Source: Lutjanus erythropterus (lineage: Eukaryota; Chordata; Actinopteri; Lutjaniformes; Lutjanidae). From it: 64,000 nucleotides of DNA. The notes below the pieces were generated by a model, which did not search any database, had not been told where the DNA came from, and saw only the letters and a list, made by a program, of their open reading frames with translations. Made by a program: the position numbers and the translations under genes. How positions within the stretch are numbered: the stretch's first letter is position 1; the number at the start of each line of letters is the position of its first letter. Positions 1 to 13,038 of the stretch are shown in pieces. The stretch lies in contig CM034601.1 of NCBI GenBank assembly GCA_020091685.1, positions 10,542,419 through 10,606,418 on the forward strand. Direction: 5' to 3'.

Positions 1-439
1 TATGTAAGGTATTATTTTAAGTTTCTCATTGTTTTGAGATACTTAGTTTTTATTTTGAGAAACTAAGTCATTTTTAAATGACTAAGTCAATATTTAAAGA
101 AAATTTCAAATTTTCTTGAGATATACAGTTATTATTTCAAGACAAGCAAGTCATTGTTTTGTGAGTTTCTCGTTGTTTTGAGACACTAAATAATTATTTT
201 GAGATACTAACATTATTTTTAATAATTATTATTTACTTGACATGAGTAAGCCATTATTTTGAGGAAGCTTTTCATTATTTTGAGATACAAAGTCACTCTT
301 TTGAGATAAGCAAGTCATCATTTTGAGTGTTTCTCACTATTTTGAGAAATCAAGATAGTATTTTAAGATACTAACTCGTTAGTTTGAGAAACTAAGTCAA
401 TATTTTGATTGCCAATTCATTATTTTGATAGTTTCTCAT
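1..439. repeat. T-rich degenerate tandem array
   Basis: Imperfect repeats of about 20-35 bases built from tattttgagatactaagtca and gagaaactaagtcat variants run from the left edge to the hAT element at 440. The array continues off the window. Confidence 0.8.
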
Positions 440-1151
440 CAGTGTTGTTTTCGTTAACGATGACGATGATGAAATGATTTTGTTAACTCACCTTTTTTTC
501 GTGACTAAAACAAGACGGTGACGAGCTAAACATAGCGCTTTGATGACGAAAGTATGATGAGACATATCTGTTGTTTTCGTTGACAAGAGGAGACGAGACG
601 AAAATGTTAGTAGCTTGACCATAGGACTATCAAAATGCATGGCATTTCCTCCAACTGTGCGTGCAATCTGTCTGCCAAATGCTGATGATATCAACAATGC
701 ACCTGCATCCCGTCCTTGTTTGGTCACGCCCACCGCCGGGCATGCACAGTGCACACCGTGCCAGTCGCAGACACAGTTAATGGACGTCAGCACAAGGGCG
801 GAAAAGACTTGATGATTTATGGATATACTTTACACATAATCCAGCAGAAAATAAAACGGATTGGAAAGTCAAGGCTATCACTATCAAACTGGTAAGGAAT
901 CTGGTTATTATACAAAAGTGTTAAGAGAGTTAACTGTTGCTTTATGAATTGCACACAACCTGTCAACCTCAATTACAATTTCCTGTATCTGTATTGGCCT
1001 AAAACTGAACTAAAACCCTTTTTAGCTTTCGTCGACTAAAACTAGACTAAAACTATCAAGGATAGAAATGACTAAAATGTGACTAAACCTAATAAGTTTT
1101 TCGTCCAAAAGACTAAAACAAAATCAAAAATGGCTGCCAAAAACAACACTG
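440..1151. mobile_element. Non-autonomous hAT-like element with target duplication
   Basis: Termini CAGTGTTGTTTT (from 440) and AAAACAACACTG (to 1151) are inverted repeats. They are flanked by 8-bp direct repeats TTTCTCAT (432-439) and TTTTTCAT (1152-1159), differing at one base. Length and 8-bp duplication are typical of hAT MITEs. No transposase is visible. Confidence 0.85.
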
Positions 1152-2888
1152 TTTTTCATTATAATGACTTGCAGGATCTTTTTTTGTCTCGTCCTGTTGG
1201 CAGAAATGGGTTTCCATAAAACAGAGACATTAAATGTGTGTCAAATTTCAGGGTGCGAACGTGGTCTTTAGAGGACTGGCAGCTTGTTTCAGCTGAACCT
1301 GCAGCTCCTCCGTCAATGAGACGGCGTACTGAGAATTCACCTCGGGGTCACACTGAGTGAAGGATACGCTGGTTATCATCTAAATTACAGGGGAAAAGGG
1401 GGGCAGGGGACTGAGCTTGTTGAATCTCACAGGCTTTTGGTGACATTATAGTGTTTTCGGCCCAAATATTAATACTTTGAGGGAGTCGGCTCCTCAAATG
1501 GGACACAGCCGCTGTGTATAGTCAACCCTGCTCTGTCTGGATACAGTCTGACTGTCTGTGTCGTGTACAGTTGAGGTTTAAGTGAGAGGTTTATCAGAGG
1601 AGGTCATCAAGTTTACAGTTGATGTGGGTCAGACTCTGCTCTGAACATTTCCTGCGTTTTACCTTTTATATTATAAGAAAACTGATTTTTTTTTTTTTTT
1701 TAAATGCAGACGAGAGCAGAACAAAGAGGGCAAGACACAAGACGAGCAGTTAAGTGTTTGCATCTCTCCTGGAGGCCAATTAGGCGCCTGGCAGGCTGCG
1801 CGTCTCCTGCTGCTGCTGTCAGGAGATGTGGCGTGATAACATGCCTGCACTGTAGCATTGGCTGGTTCCTTTAACCCTGCAGGCTCCACATGGGAGCCTG
1901 TTTCTTCACAAACAGGTGCCAAAGAGGGGGGCGTCGGTATGAGCTTGACTACGAGCCGACAGATGTGGATTAATTCCAGATGTTGTCCCCACTACAGCTT
2001 ATAAACTATGAAAGTTTAAAAAAATGCATCTAGCATTGCTCTGTAGAGATAAGCAACAAAGATTTTTTTCTTCTTACAAATGAGATGTGAGATGGCACCT
2101 CATTTAACATATTATATATTTATAAAGAGCAGGATAATCTTAAACTGCTTAATAGAATCCACCAGAACAAACAATATTAATAAAATCATCCAAAAATCAG
2201 GTGTTACTGACTCTACAATCCCAATGCAAGGCTTGTTCAAGTCCCAGAGAGCATTTCTCAGCTGAAGAGACATTTACAAAACGACTGGTCACAGGTGAAA
2301 ACGATTTCAAAAAAGGCTCAGTAGTGACAGTTTAAAGTCTAAAATTGAACCTTAAGATTTAAACCAAATATCACCAGGATTTGCAACATTTTCTATTTTC
2401 TACAATGTACAAACAATAGCCTGTTGTCGCTTTGGAGCCTAACCAAGAAACGCCAGCCAGAAAAAATGTCCTCACACACGACTCAAATCTCAGGCTGTTC
2501 TCATTCCCAACGTGTCACACACCAGTGTTTTGTCACTGCCAAACTGCTGAATTTATTATGTCGATTCTATCCATTACCTCACACTGATGGACTCCATTAT
2601 ATCGTGCTGTTTTGTATAGTTCTGTGGATGTTGTTTTTATTTTACATTTTAAAATCAAGAACGATGTAGCCTCGTCTCACAGCAGCAGGCAGCAGCTAAT
2701 CTTAGAGTCAAGTGTCCTCTATAAAAAAAAGCTTCACTAGGTGTAAATTTCACCATTATTTTGTCTTTGAAGAGGAACAACATCATAGAACATTGACAGT
2801 TCTGACTTTAGCTGTGAAAATATTGTCATCATCCAAGAACTCAACATCTAATTTAAAGAAACACTTACAGGTAAGACAAAACGCTAAC
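1152..2888. other. Non-coding 5' flank, nothing recognised
   Basis: Only short open frames and a poly-T run near 1686-1701. No splice-framed coding segment or named repeat could be supported. Confidence 0.5.
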
Positions 2889-3190
2889 TTTAGTTACACC
2901 GCCCATCTGCTGACATTAGCTACACAGACCAACCGCTAACATTAGCTACACAGACCAACCGCTAACATTAGCTACACAGACCAACCGCTAACATTAGCTA
3001 CACAAACCAACCGCTGACATTAGCTACAAAGACCAATTTACTAACATTAGCTACACAGACTGACTGATATACTAGCCGCTAACATTAGTTACACAGACCG
3101 ACTGATATTATTAGCCACACAGACCAACCGCTGACATTAGCTACAAAGACCAACTGATATCATTAGCTACAAAGACCAACCGCTAATGTT
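2889..3190. repeat. Minisatellite, unit about 26 bp
   Basis: About eleven copies of a unit like ctaacattagctacacagac plus caaccg, near-perfect in 2925-3005 and diverging toward 3190. Confidence 0.9.
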
Positions 3191-4834
3191 ACGTAATGTA
3201 ACGTGATTTTTGTTTTGTGAGTCGCTTCAGAGATGTCACGTGACATGCACCATATAATATACTTATTGTAACCCCAAACATGGTCCCATCCTAAACCTAC
3301 CCAAATAGTATTTGTCCCTAAACCAACCCAAACTGTGTCCATTTCGCAGCGTTATTCGAGTGTTAAACAGGCTTTCTGGCAGCATCTGTTTCAGCCGAAT
3401 GGTGGTGATAAAACATCAGTATGTGATGAGTTGGGATGAGAGCAGGCTGCAGACCCCAGCTGCTTGGATGAAATTACTGTGTTTTCCCCATTCATCCGTC
3501 ATATCTTCCTGCATATACGGACTTAGTCACTTATTTATAATACATCTCTGACACCCTAAAGTCTTTCTGCCAGAAAGTTGAAAGATCTGAAGACTGACTT
3601 CTCCCAGTGCTGCATGTCTCAAAACCTCTCCAGTTACAATGTCCTAGAAACCTGTTGTTAGCAGCACACAGCCTATACGGTTTCTTATTTATGAAATATG
3701 TTGAAATATGTCTTTGTGTTGACAAGATTTCATCTACCAGTGAAATATGACTTTGGAGAAATACCTTCACACTAATCAACACCATCTCTTTTTCAGCCTA
3801 CAACTGAACAAATTATCAGAATGATTAAACAAGTGTGTGTTTTGTGTAATCACATTTTAGCTGGTTGAAAAGGGACAAATATCACCCAGTTTTCAACCAG
3901 GAAACAACGTTGACAACCCTGTTGTTGCTCACTGGGGTGTTTGTGTCGGCACACAACAACTGACACGTCGGAAAATAATCTTTTTTACTCCTTCAAGCCA
4001 AACCCAGCCTCCTGTATCCCAGCTATCTACACACAGCGGTGTCAGTGGGTTATGAAGTCTGTCTATATTTAGAGCTGGTTGAGTGCTGTTTTTCCTCCTC
4101 TGCCTCCCTTTATCAAACGCCAGCCATTACACTGTGGCTCCGTCCTCCCTGCAGCCAGGCCACACGAGTCATTGAACCCCACACAAAGGCACATGCAGGG
4201 AGCTACGTCATATCTATGTCATCCACGCGGCCCTTGTCAGATCGAAGCATTCCCACCGTGGTGCATCAGCGTTCATGAAGAACATCTGAACTTTGATTAC
4301 AAAATCAGTCGCGCATGCAGGCTGTCATATTCACTAATAACACAGATCCTTTGAAGTTTCATCTCAGCTTGGATGTGAAAGCTATTTTATTAAAATCCAG
4401 CTGCAACTGAAAATTTGGAAACTTTGAGTCAGTGTGTCTCTTCAGGCAGTCCTTCCAAGAAGTTGCGATGATCACAACAGTTAATGCAAATTCAATCAAT
4501 CTCCATGAATTCTTCACAATCTTGCAATTTCTTCCAATCACTGCAACTTTTCCGCAAAGCTGACCAATCATCGTTGCTTCCCATGAGTTCCACCAATCAT
4601 AGCAGTCCTCAACACAAACGTCATACATGAATGTCTCATTGAACTGACTCAGTGTTTTATTTCTTACAATTTTTTGTGCTATTATTGATTTATTTTGTCC
4701 AAAAAGAACATAAGGTTTGCAGCTGTTATTTACATTTATCAATGCTCTGTGCACTTTTATGTTTTATAATGTTGTGCTGAGTTTAGTTCTTTTTGGAGTA
4801 TCACCCAGGTGCACTTCTTCATTTACAAATAAAG
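3191..4834. other. Non-coding 5' flank; old repeat DNA near 4360-4760
   Basis: No coding exon recognised. The stretch about 4430-4640 (accaatcat and ccaatcac phrases) looks like a common fish dispersed repeat from memory; no ends were located. Confidence 0.35.
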
Positions 4835-5023
4835 TAAGGCTGCACAAGTAATCACATTATTATCAAAATCACAAAATGTCCAAGTGCAATATCCAAAATG
4901 CAGAACTGTGCAATTTTTTGATAAAAGTGTAATGTGTGACTAAACAGCATTATAATGAAGTAAAGTAGTGCTGCAGAGATGCCCCGGCAATTTCAGTCTT
5001 TTTTACCATATTTTGCAGCCCTA
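4835..5023. mobile_element. Short hAT-like MITE
   Basis: It begins aaggctgcacaagtaatcac and ends attttgcagccct, an inverted GGCTGCA/TGCAGCC pair seen in common fish elements. Target duplication not resolved. Confidence 0.5.
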
Positions 5024-5828
5024 AAATAAAGCAGAATTTGCTTGAATTTTGAGCTTTTTTGGTCAGATTATTTTGGACATTCAGACTGTGGGTTTATTCT
5101 CCTTGGAACAGGTTGCCATAGAAAAGAAAATTACAACATGCGTCACATTGTTTCTCAGAAAACCTGCCATGAAATCAGGCATTTTAGGCCTCAGCAATCT
5201 CATTAAAAAATATATCTGCACATCTGTGGAAAAAGTTTGACCTTCAAAGGAGAAATATTTAATATATTTACTGAAATGAATCATAAAATGACCCTGATAC
5301 GTCATCAGAGATCAAGGAAACATATCAGTTGAAATTCTTGTTTCTCTGAGATAAATGCTGCAACCAAAAATGAAATGAAATCTCTATTGCAGGCTCCAAC
5401 TCACACTTTGGACTGCCGTGCTCGTTTTTTGCACAGGCAATTCCTACATATTTCTATTTGAATTATAGAAACCCTATTAGGCAAATAATTTATATAACTA
5501 TCTTAGTGGTTATCTGTAGTCTCGTTGTATTTCCATTAAACATAGAAACCTCATAATCATCTCAAAAATGACTATGGTGAAGATTAAATGCGTTTATCAT
5601 CAGGCAGCACAGCCAGAATCTACCATCAGATCTTTTGTGGGATGCAGTCCATGGTCACTCCACAGTTGTAGAACGAGTCAGATCACTGTTTCTGTATCAG
5701 ATGAGGTGAACGATGGTGCTTTTGTTGACGCTGGCCCGTGAAGAGAAGTTTTGTTTGCTTGTTTTTCTATGACACGCTCCAGCGGTTTCGTGTCATGATG
5801 GCACGACACAGACATGGAAATGATCTCA

Positions 5829-5862
<34 letters not shown>

Positions 5863-6081
5863 GTGCTGTCTGCCTGCCTGGCACTTTGTCATTGATCTTC
5901 CTATCACAACTGCTGAGATACATCTGCTGTAAATATGGAACAATACTATATGAGGTGCAGGATATGTGCTGTAATGTGGAAAATGAAGCGTATGATAGGA
6001 TAACATCCGCTTGCTCTGTGCAAAGCAAATTAAATCTGAATGTCAGCTGTATTTTTGGCTTAGAAAAAAAACACAACCACA
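5024..6081. repeat. Non-coding flank with a (TG)n run at 5831-5861
   Basis: The stretch shows no exon. The dinucleotide run of about 15 units explains the His/Thr and Cys/Val open frames around it. Confidence 0.6.
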
Positions 6082-6200
6082 TTAAAGGGATAGTCTGAGT
6101 TTTTTGCATGCCGGCACACCTCAGTTTGGAGAAGCAGCAGGAGGAAACTAAAGAATGCACTGCTGTGGACAGGGTCAACAGCAAAACAAAACCTTACGCT
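6082..6200 (+). mobile_element. Foldback family A, copy 1 (truncated)
   Basis: It starts TTAAAGGGATAGTCTGAG and contains gtttggagaagcagcaggag and ctgctgtggacagggtca, shared with the copies at 8526, 12000, 31993 and 47628. The right part is missing. Confidence 0.7.
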
Positions 6201-6642
6201 AAAAAATGGACGCAGCCACGAAAATTGAAATTTCACGAATATTATTTTGTCTTTTTAAACATCTCAACGCATCAGATTCTTTTTTGTGTTTGTCTAAGAA
6301 ATGAGTTCGTCAAGAAAAGAAAACTAGAAACTTCCATATTTTAAAGATATAATCAAGTAATCTGGTTAAATAAGTTCAATTACTACCAAACCATGCATAT
6401 TCATTGAGGTTATTTAAAAATTAAGTTATAGTGCATTGCTATTTTATTTATTTTTCACATACAGTGGTGTGCATCCTTAAACATTTGAAGAAATTTGCTT
6501 ATTTACTTTTATATCCAAGAGTTAGATGATTGGATCGATATCAATCCCATATCGCTGGAGTCAGGATGTAGTTAGCTTAGCTTAGCAAAAAAAAAAAAAA
6601 AGGAAACTGGGATACAGCTAGCTTGGCTCTGTTCACTGTAAA

Positions 6643-6673
<31 letters not shown>

Positions 6674-6957
6674 TCTGCCCAACAAGTCCAAGACTAATCA
6701 ATGCATTTTATGCTTGATTTCACCCAAACATATACAGACATGTAGACTTTTAAAGGGAGACACTGCACTGAAGTACTGAGCGCATTGATAGAGTTATATA
6801 GACTTCTATAGATGCTGTAGGACTCATGTTTGGCTGAGGCTGCAGCACAAGGGGCAACAAAAACAGCACAGTTGGCTTTGGACACACCTTGACCTTTTTT
6901 TGCACTTCTGATATAGAAGAATTAAATAAAATTACATTATGAGATGTGTGATATAAG

Positions 6958-7631
6958 CAGTGGTGGACGGTAACTAGGTTACTTGAGTACTGTACTTAAG
7001 TATATTTTTTAAGTATCTGTACTTTACTTGAGTATTTTTTTTTTTTTTTTTGGAAACTTATGACTTTCACTCCACTACATTTCAAAGACAAATATTGTAC
7101 TTTTGACACCACTACATTTCTATGAAGGTTGTCGTTACTTGTTACTTTTAGGCTAAGCAGAGCTTTGAAGTCAGCTGTTGCTGTTTTTTCTTTTCTAAAA
7201 TGCGACTGGCCACACGCTGTGTTCCTCACAGAAGGAAGCCAGAAAGAACCCTCAGGTATTTAACAGACTTGGAGAACTCCTTACAGTTGGCTTCAATCTA
7301 ATTTTATGTGATGATTTTAATACAGTTACAGAAAATGACAGTAGCTGTCCTTTTTGTTTTTGATTGCATTTCTATGCTGAAGTTTTAATAGGTGTTTCTA
7401 TAGGCTTTGTGTAGCAGAGCGGTTCTACAAATAAGTCAGAAATGTATTGATATTAGAAAATGTACTTTGTAATTTGTACTTTTGAATACTGAAGTATTTT
7501 TAAAAGTAAGTACTCTAGCACTTTAACTCAAGCAAAATTTTGACTGTATATATAATATACAGGAGTATATTTGACCAGGAGTATCTAGACTTTGACTCAA
7601 GTACTGGGGTTGAGTACTTTGTCCACCACTG
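6958..7631. mobile_element. Non-autonomous hAT-like element with target duplication
   Basis: Termini CAGTGGTGGAC (from 6958) and GTCCACCACTG (to 7631) are perfect inverted repeats over 11 bp. They are flanked by GATATAAG (6950-6957) and GATATAAT (7632-7639). The interior is the familiar 'ttgagtactgtacttaagta' fish repeat. Confidence 0.9.
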
Positions 7632-8525
7632 GATATAATATTCTGTTCTTTAGATGTTTAACTTCACTTTTCAGATGTTTTGCTGTCAAGAAAGTTTCTC
7701 AGAGCTCTCAATCTATTCTACATACTTGAATCTGTGCCAATTCATGTCTTTGTGGTCATTAAATTTAATTGACCCCAGTTATGCCCAGTGGGAGACTTAA
7801 TGTACTCAACGGGGCAGGAAATTTTATCCTGGAATAACCTTGACACTCTGTTTCTACATCCAAACACGTGGCAATGAACAGCGTTTTTTTTTGCCCAGAA
7901 CCGTCATCAGATGGTTTGTATTTACTACCATGCTCATCGTGCAACAATTCCCAGCAGTTGGGCAGCTCTGAACCCCTAACAACATTACTGAAACTGCAGC
8001 ACAAAAAGGGGACAACAGAAAAGGGAAATATCTGATTGATGCAGATACGAAAAGAGAAGCAGGGAGTCCTGCGGTATTCTAGAGGCAGTTCTGTTTTCAG
8101 ACACATCAGAGGGATCCCTGAAGCTGTGGTTTTTCAGTTACAGATGGTAGTTTCTATCTGAACAGAAACTCAAGTTAAGTTGAATTAAGAGGATTCGAGC
8201 CTGAGAAGATTTTGGGAAAGCAGCGTCAGGGAATTCACTGTTACAGCTCAAGGTACTGTGCTTCTGCCTTGAACCAAATTAGGCGATGAGTAATAGCTGT
8301 GTTACACTTTACAAATGACTGTTGCTTCTTGCTGACTGCATGCATGTGTGCGTGCGTGTGTGTGTGTGCGTGTGTGTGTAAGAACACTTAAGTAATAGCG
8401 TGTGGGCTTTGTGGTGATGCCAAAAGATGAGTGAATTAGTCAGTTTTGACCATAAATAAAGAAATAAACTTGTAAATAAATATGTTAATATTTTCAAATC
8501 ATAATAAAGAAACTTTTTATTTCTG
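7632..8525. other. Non-coding 5' flank
   Basis: No gene recognised. A GT-rich microsatellite lies at about 8342-8378. Confidence 0.45.
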
Positions 8526-8840
8526 TTAAATGAATAGTCTGCATTATTTGAAGTGAGGTTATATGAGGTTTTTATCCATCACTGTATTACCTACAACAGA
8601 TGCAGGTCTGCACACCTCCAGTTTAGCTGACAGCACAGAAGCTTAGAAATGAACTGCTATGGACAGAGTCAGCAAGAAAATATATTTCATCCAAAAAAAT
8701 CAATATCAGTATAAGCATATGGTTATATTTAGAATATTTTCATCTCTCTGCCTTGCCACCGGACAGCTATTTCCTACAGGAAACTGCTGTTATTTTTAGC
8801 CAAATATTGCTCTCTCCAAAGCCACCAGAGTCCTTAAAGT
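8526..8840 (+). mobile_element. Foldback family A, copy 2 (left half)
   Basis: Eroded start TTAAATGAATAGTCTGC, then ttatttgaagtgaggttata and tatggacagagtcagc, colinear with the copy at 31993. The right half is absent. Confidence 0.7.
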
Positions 8841-9030
8841 TGATATTAAAGGTGTTTTTATCACATATATATTTCACTATACGTCATATATACGCCAGCA
8901 TCTGACCCAACTGGAAAAGTTTGTAGATACTGAGGAGTATTTTTAATGGTATTTCAGAGTTTTACTAAATTTGTGTCCAATGAAACGCTTTCTTGTTGTT
9001 TTTTTTTGTTTTTTGTTTTTGCTATCAGTT

Positions 9031-9300
9031 GTTTTTATGCCTCCAGGCCGGCGACAGCCATGGCTGGAGGTGTTATTTTTTAGAGTTGCCTCTCCACCCA
9101 TCCGTCCCGTCGTCCGTATGCACATTCATCCAGCCGTTCTTGTGAACCCAATATCTGAAGAAAGCCTTCAAATTCTTCACCGTGACCTTGAGCGTCCGTC
9201 TCGTTCTTGGACAGAGTTTTGAGGTCAAAGGTCACTGTGACCTCAAGTCCCAATCATGTGAACATGATATCTCTTTAATTTGAGATTATGTCTTCCAACT
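9031..9300 (+). repeat. Teleost dispersed repeat (tatgcctccaggccggcgac)
   Basis: The phrase gcgacagccatggctggagg and the run ending caaaggtcactgtgacctca match, from memory, a repeat seen widely in fish genomes. Class not determined. Confidence 0.5.
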
Positions 9301-11999
9301 ACAAAAGCAGTTTATTACCCACATGATGTGCTGTTATCCACAACAACATGTATCATCAGGTCCTTTAGCAAGAACATATGGAATAAGGGTGCTTATTTCC
9401 TATAGATTCTTTTATTATAAGTATTTAAACCCATTGATACTTGTCTAAGAATGCTAACTTCACATAAGACATGAAGCACTGTAAGTGAGACAATGCATGT
9501 ATGCTATAATGACCTAAAAATGTTCTTAGAGTTCTTCAGATCATTTCCGGTGGTGTGCTTACTGTAAATTTGAGTCATAAAAAATACTAAGCCAAAAAAA
9601 AAAACCTTGCCAACGCAGGTTTTGAGAGGAAAGTTTGTAACGTAAGCACCAGTGATCTGTAAATCTCATGTTTATTTATAACTGATGGCACCTACTTAAC
9701 AATTTGTGATTTCCCTCGTATAATGCAGCACAAATGAGGATTTAGTCAGGAATATCCAAGGACCAAAAGTGAAAAGCAAATCATTTGGAAGATGAGATCA
9801 TGGTGAGTTCACGTCATTTTCGTAAATCAACCTTGTTTCGATGTGGCTGGAGGAAAGTTTACTCACTTGTGTCTCCTAAAAGTTCCCCTTTTTCCTTCAA
9901 AACGCTTCCAGGTTAGAAGCGGTGTGACCTTCGACAGCTGAGCTCCTTAATGTTGCTATGGTTGCTATGGCTACAAGTTGGGTAGCAGATGAATTTCAAA
10001 CGGTGATTTGAGCCAAACTATGTGTGCATTAAGCGGTTTTAATGCACATCTGCCAGGCAGTGAGAAAAGAGTTTTCACCCTGACGCACACTTGAAGTGAC
10101 GTTGATATTTTTGGAGGTGGACTTTCTTTTAAATGTCTAAAGTACATTTTGCTGCTAAGCCCGTCCACAGCAGCTCTTTGCTTAGCTCAGGTGATCCTCT
10201 CTGCTGCATGTGGGCTTCCTCAAATGTGTTGTCACTCGTGTGTTACTTCATATGATTTGGCTTCCGTTTTAAAAAGTAGTTATAGTGCTTCAGCGCAAAA
10301 TAACAGGTGAATGAGGAAGTCAGTGTTCCCACGGCCTCAGATATTTATACCTATCAGCCTCGCTGTCTGTGGCTTGTGTGTGTGTGTAGGAGATAAAGAG
10401 AGAGTGTTAACAGACAGGAAGTGATTCTGATTGGCCGTGAGCTGCAGCAGTGCCCCAACGCCATTCGTTCAGTCAGGTGGTGCTGTCTGTGACTCATTTC
10501 CCAGGGGGAGGGAAGGAAACCCTCCAGTCAGCGCTGCAGCTCCAGCCTCCCCCAGATAAATTATGCATCTCATACTGTGTGTGTGTGTGTGTGTGCATGA
10601 CAGACACTGAGCTTTAATGAACACTGTGTGTGACACACGTGTGTTTTTTTTCTACTCTCTAGTCCCACCACTTCTCAATGCTGTAGTGTAGATGATTTAT
10701 TCTGAGCTGCTTTTACAGTAAGAGCAGGAATGTGGGGGACGACCCCGCAGTCAACCGTTTTTGAAGCGTAAATGATGTGTTTAAGGTCACAGGGTCTGGA
10801 TGGAGGAGCAGGGAGGTCAGATTTATCCATTAAACACCATAATCAGACTGGCTCAGAGTGGTTTAAACATGACCCTGAGAAGTTTGTAGGAGGGTCTTGT
10901 TTTGGTTGTGTCTGTATTTGGTCAAGCCCACTCACGTATCTCTCTTTTTTTGTCATTTGAACCTCCAAAATGCAACTTTGCTTTAAAAATACTCTGTGTG
11001 GGTTTCTTCCTGCACTGCGAAAACACGCAGGTCAGACAAACTGAAAAACCACTGCTGAGACCTGTAGGTGTGTCGTATGTCATCAGCTCTCAGAACTGAA
11101 TATATTTCACTCATTCTTGAAAATTAGGACAAAACTCTAATTTTTTTTTTGGAGGGTTTGATTTTTACTCTGAAATAATGCTGGGAAAATATGTTTTAAA
11201 ATATCAGCCCCTTACAATGTTTGATAGCTGAGAGTCTAACTTCCAAGCGAATCAGTTTTTTTAATAAATGTTTATGACTTACAGGTTGATAAAATGTTAT
11301 TTTTTCATTTCACAGTGTAGCTGTAGTGAGTTTTTTAACATTATAAAGCGTTTTCTTAATGCTAATCAAACCAAAAACAAAACATTTAATAAATTACATA
11401 TATTTCATATATATAAAGCCCTAAAAATACATTTCATCCAAAAATTGGAATTAGAGTGTGGGTATTAATATTTTTTTGTCCCAATGTTTTTGTTGTTTGT
11501 TTTTTTTTGGGGGGAAATTTTTTATGTTTATTGTCTAGAGTAAAAGACAACAAAAATACTCAAATTAACTGAGAAACAAAAACAAACAGCCATGGTTAAA
11601 CGTGTCGATTATCAAAGAAGGGCATGTACATATCCTGCATCTTGAAATATATTATTTTTAATTATTTTTCTATTATTTATTCTATATTTTATTATTTAAA
11701 CTTTTCAGTTTTGTCTGAATGTTAACAAATTACTTTTTTACATTTACTAACTCTAGGTTAGCAGATAGGTCATTGGTGCCATCATATAAATGTCTGTCAT
11801 GATTTCTGTGCATTGTTCTATAGTGCTTCGGACAGGCCTGTTCAACTGGTGGCAAGTGGGTCAAATTCGGCTCTTAAATGGCCTCTGGCTGTTTGATCAT
11901 TTATAGATATGAATAAAAAGCATAAATATATAAATTCTTCACATAAGAAAGTTGTTAAATATGAATATACAGACCAGCACATAAGCTAAACATTGTACT
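9301..11999. other. Non-coding 5' flank of acsl6
   Basis: Contains a minus-strand fragment of foldback family A at about 10120-10200, a GC-richer patch at 10430-10560 with an ATTGG box, a (GT)n run at about 10577-10595 and AT-rich DNA after 11100. A 5' UTR exon of acsl6 may lie here, but none can be demonstrated. Confidence 0.45.
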
Positions 12000-12505
12000 G
12001 ATGTTAAAAGGGTTGGCAAATAAATAATAAATATCACTCTCTCTTGCTCAACCAAACCCCATTGGTGAAACTGGTCATTTAACCTCGATGAACAGATCAG
12101 TTGCTGGTCTACTGCTGCCTCGTTCAGTCAGTTAGTTAGTTTTATCGTATGACTTTGTGAATCTGAACTAACATTTTAAAACACCAAAGTCACACAGCAA
12201 CAGAAACAAACTGACAGATTGAGGCAGCAGTAGACCAGCAGCTCCTGTGTTCTGTGAGATAAAATTGCCAATTTTGTGAGTGGGGTTTGGTCGAGCAAAA
12301 GAGAGCAATATTTAGGTTTGATTTCTAGGTGGCTAAAATACATTTTGCTGCTGACTCTGTCCACAGCAGGACACTGCTTAGCTTCCTACACCAGTACTCT
12401 TCTCTGCTTCACCAAACTAGACCACCATCTGCTGTAGGTAATATGAAAACTATGGATAAGTACCTCATACAACCCCACTTCAAATACTCTGAATGATCCC
12501 TTTAA
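12000..12505 (-). mobile_element. Foldback family A, copy 4
   Basis: Two arms (about 12040-12165 and 12185-12300) are inverted copies around a centre near 12175. The right end, gatcccTTTAA, carries the TTAA-side terminus at 12502-12505. It sits about 310 bp before acsl6 coding exon 1. Confidence 0.75.
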
Positions 12506-12817
12506 TACACTGACAGGATCACTTACTCTACTCTAACAAATATTGATTTGAAACCCTTTCTAAGCAAAGTTAAACTCTGAATGAAAATAGTGTTTTGGAA
12601 TTTGAAAACTTTGATTATTACATATACATACACTAACAAAAATTGGGAAAAACCCAAACATTTAGACTTTTTTATATTTCACGTGCTCGCCACTGTATCA
12701 AAGTAATTTTCAGGTTTGGGCTGTAATAACAAAGCTACTACTGTTTACACATGCACAAAAACCCCACCAAATCTACTTTTAGAAGTCATGTGTCAAAATG
12801 TGCCTTCTGTCCCGCAG

Positions 12818-13038
12818 AGCTGAGTTCCACCCTGATGGAAAAGATGCAGGCCCAGGAGATGATGAGCGGCCTGAGGATACCGGAGATGGACGATCTCGGA
12901 CAGTTCTTTCGCTCCCTGCCGACCTCCACGCTGGTGGGCATTGGTGCTCTGACCGCCGTGCTGGCGTACTGGCTCGCCACCAGACCCCGTCCCATCAAGC
13001 CTCCCTGCAGCCTGCTGCACCAGTCTGAGGAGGTGCCG
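12818..13038 (+). CDS. acsl6: acsl6 coding exon 1 (start and membrane anchor)
   Basis: The acceptor cccgcag ends at 12817 and the donor ccg|gtaaga ends the exon at 13038 in phase 0. Coding starts at 12835 (MEK...) or 12844 (MQAQ...). The human protein has an isoform that reads through the matching EKMQ from an upstream exon, so the part before 12835 may also be coding. It encodes the hydrophobic anchor [17 protein letters not shown] followed by a basic TRPRP stop-transfer segment. Confidence 0.93.

Noticed and set aside
488..793. 101-codon minus-strand open frame
   Set aside because: Wholly inside the hAT-like element at 440-1151, with no transposase features.
2889..3190. CRISPR-like array
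   Set aside because: Units are contiguous with no unique spacers; it is a minisatellite in vertebrate DNA.
4359..4754. 131-codon minus-strand open frame
   Set aside because: Lies in what looks like dispersed repeat DNA; no recognised protein family.
5678..6184. 168-codon minus-strand open frame
   Set aside because: Its His-Thr run is the (TG)n microsatellite, and the rest overlaps repeat DNA; no domain or splice support.
10430..10560. Upstream promoter or 5' UTR exon of acsl6
   Set aside because: Raised GC and one ATTGG box only; no donor in a convincing context, so not called as a feature.
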